A model generated the notes under the pieces. That model was given only the letters and a program-made list of their open reading frames with translations. It ran no database searches and was not told the origin of the DNA. Below are positions 6,041-8,075 of a stretch of 8,075 nucleotides of DNA, in pieces. How positions within the stretch are numbered: the stretch's first letter is position 1; each line of letters opens with the position of its first letter. The position numbers were made by a program, and so were the translations under genes. The DNA is from Modestobacter sp. (GTDB lineage Bacteria > Actinomycetota > Actinomycetes > Mycobacteriales > Geodermatophilaceae): NCBI GenBank assembly GCA_025963425.1, contig JAOPUQ010000080.1:1-8075 (forward strand), given 5' to 3'.

Positions 6041-6086
6041 AGGGCGCGGAGGGGCCGAACCGCTCGACCCCGTCGAGGAGGAACGT

Positions 6087-6845
6087 ATGAGCGAGAGCGC
6101 ACGCCCGCTGGACGGCACGGTGGCCCTGGTGACCGGAGCGTCCTCCGGCATCGGTGAGGCGACCGCGATCGCGCTGGCCGAGGCCGGTGCCGCGGTGGCC
6201 ATCGGCGCCCGGCGCAGGGACCGGCTCGATGCGCTGGGCACGAAGCTGCGCGACGGCGGTGCCCGGGTGCTGCAGCTGGACCTCGACGTCACCGACGAAC
6301 AGGCGTGCGCGGCCGCGGTCGCGCGGACCCGGCAGGAGCTGGGCGGGCTCGACGTCCTGGTCAACAACGCCGGGGTGATGCTGCTGGGCACGATCGTCGG
6401 CGCGGACACCGAGGACTGGCGGCGGATGCTGCACACCAACGTGCTCGGGCTGATGTACATGACCGCCGCGGCCATCGAGGGCATGGTCGAGCAGGGGTCC
6501 GGCGACGTCGTGAACATCTCCAGCGTCGCCGGGCGCACCGCCCGCAAGGGCGCCGGCGTCTACAACGCCAGCAAGTGGGCGGTGAACGCCTTCAGCGAGT
6601 CGCTGCGCCAGGAGGTCACCGGGCGCGGGGTGCGGATCGGGCTGGTCGAGCCCGGAGCGGTGGCCACCGAGCTGTCCAGCCACATCACCCAGCCCGCGGC
6701 GAAGCAGGCGTCCCAGGAGAGTGCCGCGAGCATGCGCACGCTGCAGGCGGCCGACGTCGCCCGGGCGGTGCTCTACGTGGTCACCCAGCCCCGGCACGTG
6801 GCGGTCAACGAGGTGCTGGTGCGGCCCACCGACCAGGAGCGCTGA
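6087..6845 (+). CDS. SDR family NADP-dependent oxidoreductase
   Basis: The 252-residue protein is a complete classical short-chain dehydrogenase/reductase with a Rossmann fold. The cofactor motif TGASSGIG is at residues 16-23, GARRR (40-44) after the second strand gives basic residues that favour NADP(H), DLDV is at 65-68, and NNAG at 93-96. The catalytic tetrad is Asn118, Ser146 (in NISSVAG), Tyr159 and Lys163 (in YNASK). EPGAVATEL (188-196) is the usual post-catalytic block, and the ending VNEVLVRPTDQ resembles the YdfG/clavaldehyde-dehydrogenase-like subgroup that acts on hydroxy acids or aldehydes. The substrate cannot be read from sequence. ATG 6087 is fixed by a strong GAGGAGGA (6075-6082); an upstream extension of the open frame to 5919 crosses the hairpin and has no ribosome site. 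A transporter gene follows 121 bases later. Confidence 0.95.
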   Translation: MSESARPLDGTVALVTGASSGIGEATAIALAEAGAAVAIGARRRDRLDALGTKLRDGGARVLQLDLDVTDEQACAAAVARTRQELGGLDVLVNNAGVMLLGTIVGADTEDWRRMLHTNVLGLMYMTAAAIEGMVEQGSGDVVNISSVAGRTARKGAGVYNASKWAVNAFSESLRQEVTGRGVRIGLVEPGAVATELSSHITQPAAKQASQESAASMRTLQAADVARAVLYVVTQPRHVAVNEVLVRPTDQER

Positions 6846-6859
6846 CCGGACACGTCCGG
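6846..6859 (+). terminator. Dyad immediately after the reductase stop codon
   Basis: CCGGAC (6846-6851) and GTCCGG (6854-6859) form a 6-bp inverted repeat with a two-base centre. As RNA this gives a 5-bp stem with a CACG loop. It starts at the first base after the TGA. It could be a weak terminator for the reductase gene or a protein site before the transporter promoter. No T tract follows. Confidence 0.3.
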
Positions 6860-6919
6860 GCCCGCACCGCGTCGTGCCTGCCGTTCCCCGCAGGAGGACG
6901 GCCAGCACGGGTGCCCTGT

Positions 6920-6966
6920 CCGGAAACCGCCGGAAACCGTGGGTGGGTGCGCCTACGGTTCCCGGC
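6920..6966 (+). promoter_or_regulatory. Promoter region of the EamA transporter, with tandem 10-bp repeat; leaderless start
   Basis: CCGGAAACCG occurs twice in direct tandem (6920-6929 and 6930-6939), one helical turn apart. TACGGT (6954-6959) fits a -10 box (TANNNT) and would put the transcription start at or next to the GTG at 6967, so the message is probably leaderless; indeed no Shine-Dalgarno sequence is present. Alternatively GGAAAC (6932-6937) and CGGTT (6956-6960), separated by 18 bases, resemble the GGAAC/CGTT pattern of ECF sigma factors. The repeat then doubles the -35-like element. Which reading is right cannot be told from sequence. Confidence 0.5.
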
Positions 6967-7905
6967 GTGCACATCTCCCCGTCCCCCAGCCGCAGCGGTC
7001 TGGCTGGTCCGGCCGTCGTCTTCTCCGTGCTGGCCTGGGCGTCGGCGTTCATCGGTATCCGCGCGGTGGCCGAGGACCTCTCACCCGGCGCCCTGTCCCT
7101 CGGCCGGCTGGTCGTGGGCACCGCCGTGCTCGGCCTGCTGTCGGCCGGGCGCGGCTGGGTCCGGCCGACGGCGGGGGAGTGGCGCCGGCTCGTGGTGTGC
7201 GGCGTCAGCTGGTTCGGGGTCTACAACCTGGCGCTCAACGCCGCCGAGCAGCTCCTGGACGCCGGCACGACCGCGATGCTGGTCAACCTCGGTCCGGTGC
7301 TGATCGCCGTCCTCGCCGGGCTGCTGCTGGGCGAGGGGTTCCCGCGCTGGCTGGTGGTCGGGATGGGCGTCTCCTTCGGCGGGGCCGTGCTGATCGGCGT
7401 GGCCACCCGCAGCGCCGGCGCGGACCTGCTGGGCGTCGGGCTGGCCCTGGTGGCGGCGGTGACCTACGCGGCCGGGGTGGTCGCGCAGAAGCCGCTGCTG
7501 CGCCGGCTGCCGGCGCTGCAGGTGACCCTGATCGCCTGCGCCATCGGCGCCCTGTGCTGCCTGCCGTGGGCCGGGGCCCTGGCCGGTGAGCTCACCCGGG
7601 CGCCGGCCTCCTCGATCGCCGGCATGGTCTACCTCGGCGTGGTGCCCACTGCGCTGGCCTTCAGCACCTGGGCGTACGCCCTGTCGCGCACCGACGCCGG
7701 CCGGCTCGGCGTCACCACCTACCTGGTGCCGCCGCTGGTCGTCCTGGCCGGCTGGCTGCTGCTGGACGAGGTGCCACCGGCCCTGGGCGTCGTCGGCGGG
7801 GTGGTCTGCCTGGTCGGCGTCGCGATCTCCCGCCGCCGGGACCGGCCGCGGGACCCGGCGCCGGTGCCGGTACCGGTCCAGCAGGAGGCCGGCCCGGCGG
7901 CCTGA
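6967..7905 (+). CDS. EamA family (DMT superfamily) transporter
   Basis: The 312-residue protein is an integral membrane protein with about ten hydrophobic helices arranged as two EamA repeats (about residues 14-140 and 150-287). The repeat hallmarks are visible: WASAFIGIRAV near the N-terminus, NLGPVLIAVLAGLLLGEG (about 107-124) closing the first half, then VPTALAFSTWAYALSRTDAG (about 226-245) and YLVPPLVVLAGWLLLDEVP (about 252-270) in the second. Relatives such as RhaT, YdcZ-like and RarD-like carriers export or import amino acids, sugars or other metabolites; the substrate here is unknown. A charged, Pro-rich tail (SRRRDRPRDP..., from about 286) is probably cytoplasmic. The GTG start at 6967 is chosen because hydrophobic segments begin shortly after it and a -10-like box sits at leaderless distance; the open frame upstream overlaps the reductase gene. 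Confidence 0.93.
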   Translation: MHISPSPSRSGLAGPAVVFSVLAWASAFIGIRAVAEDLSPGALSLGRLVVGTAVLGLLSAGRGWVRPTAGEWRRLVVCGVSWFGVYNLALNAAEQLLDAGTTAMLVNLGPVLIAVLAGLLLGEGFPRWLVVGMGVSFGGAVLIGVATRSAGADLLGVGLALVAAVTYAAGVVAQKPLLRRLPALQVTLIACAIGALCCLPWAGALAGELTRAPASSIAGMVYLGVVPTALAFSTWAYALSRTDAGRLGVTTYLVPPLVVLAGWLLLDEVPPALGVVGGVVCLVGVAISRRRDRPRDPAPVPVPVQQEAGPAA

Positions 7906-7925
7906 GGGCCCGGGTGCGGTCCTCC

Positions 7926-8075
7926 TCAGTCGCGCCGGCGGCGCGGGGCCCAGGGGTCCTCAGGGTCGAAATCGTCGTCGTCGGCCTCGGCGTCCGCGGC
8001 GTCCGTTGCCCGGGTCGGGGCCGGCGGCTCCTCCCGGCGGCTCGCGGCCGCCTCGAGCGCGGCGTCCCGTTCGGC
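7926..8075 (-). CDS. C-terminal end of an unidentified protein; 5' part outside window
   Basis: An open minus-strand frame enters from the right edge and stops at TGA (7928-7926), giving 49 residues. Codons are strongly G/C-ending (GAC, GCC, CGG), as in the neighbouring genes, which supports real coding. The peptide is hydrophilic: an Ala/Glu/Arg stretch (AERDAALEAAASRREE), a Pro-rich piece, an acidic run (ADDDDFDPEDP) and a basic end (WAPRRRRD). This looks like a disordered tail of a larger protein, perhaps a membrane or cell-division protein, but I do not recognise the family. It converges on the transporter gene, with 20 bases between the two stops and no clear terminator there. Confidence 0.65.
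   Translation of the reverse strand, partial: AERDAALEAAASRREEPPAPTRATDAADAEADDDDFDPEDPWAPRRRRD

Noticed and set aside
5928..7121. 397-residue open frame on the minus strand across the reductase gene
   Set aside because: It is an antisense shadow; the plus-strand frame has the complete SDR catalytic tetrad and a strong ribosome-binding site.
1..8075. CRISPR arrays, insertion sequences, tRNA or rRNA genes, phage genes or an undescribed defence system
   Set aside because: No spaced repeats, transposase-like proteins, terminal inverted repeats, cloverleaf-like segments or defence-type domains were seen. All genes have chromosomal, metabolism-like content and uniform codon use.

Overview
The window is very GC-rich, with almost every third codon position G or C, frequent GTG starts and short or overlapping gene junctions. 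Gene content and protein sequences (long-form HisG ending in a regulatory domain, lumazine synthase with a WHxxI motif, a secreted SSI-type domain) point to an actinomycete. The family Geodermatophilaceae (Blastococcus, Modestobacter, Geodermatophilus) is my best guess; this is an inference from style and not proven by any marker here.

Left part (1-2691, all + strand): the end of a GTP cyclohydrolase II gene (probably bifunctional ribBA), then ribH, hisE, hisG and a small lipoprotein gene. ribH and hisE overlap by four bases (GTGA), so the last steps of riboflavin synthesis and the first two steps of histidine synthesis appear to share a transcript. The lipoprotein carries what looks like a Streptomyces subtilisin inhibitor (SSI)-type domain with the family's four cysteines, tethered by a lipobox.

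Middle part (2725-5864): two divergent genes. On the minus strand is a DUF2877 protein, the family of E. coli AllH/YlbF, which takes part in oxamate carbamoyltransfer during allantoin breakdown. On the plus strand is a PucR-family regulator with its C-terminal helix-turn-helix. The roughly 170 bases between them hold several short dyads that could be operators. The pairing suggests a small purine or nitrogen catabolism unit, but the usual AllF/AllG partners are not in view.

Right part (5865-8075): a 222-base gap with a C9 tract and a 9-bp hairpin, a classical short-chain dehydrogenase/reductase, a ten-helix EamA/DMT transporter that looks leaderless and lies behind a tandem 10-bp repeat, and finally the C-terminal end of an unidentified minus-strand gene with an acidic tail.

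No mobile element, CRISPR array, tRNA or rRNA was seen. Most of the window is ordinary chromosomal metabolism. The least routine items are the lone DUF2877/PucR pair, the membrane-tethered SSI-like protein with Glu at the presumed P1 site, and the folded leader of ribH, whose central arm can pair with the Shine-Dalgarno sequence.
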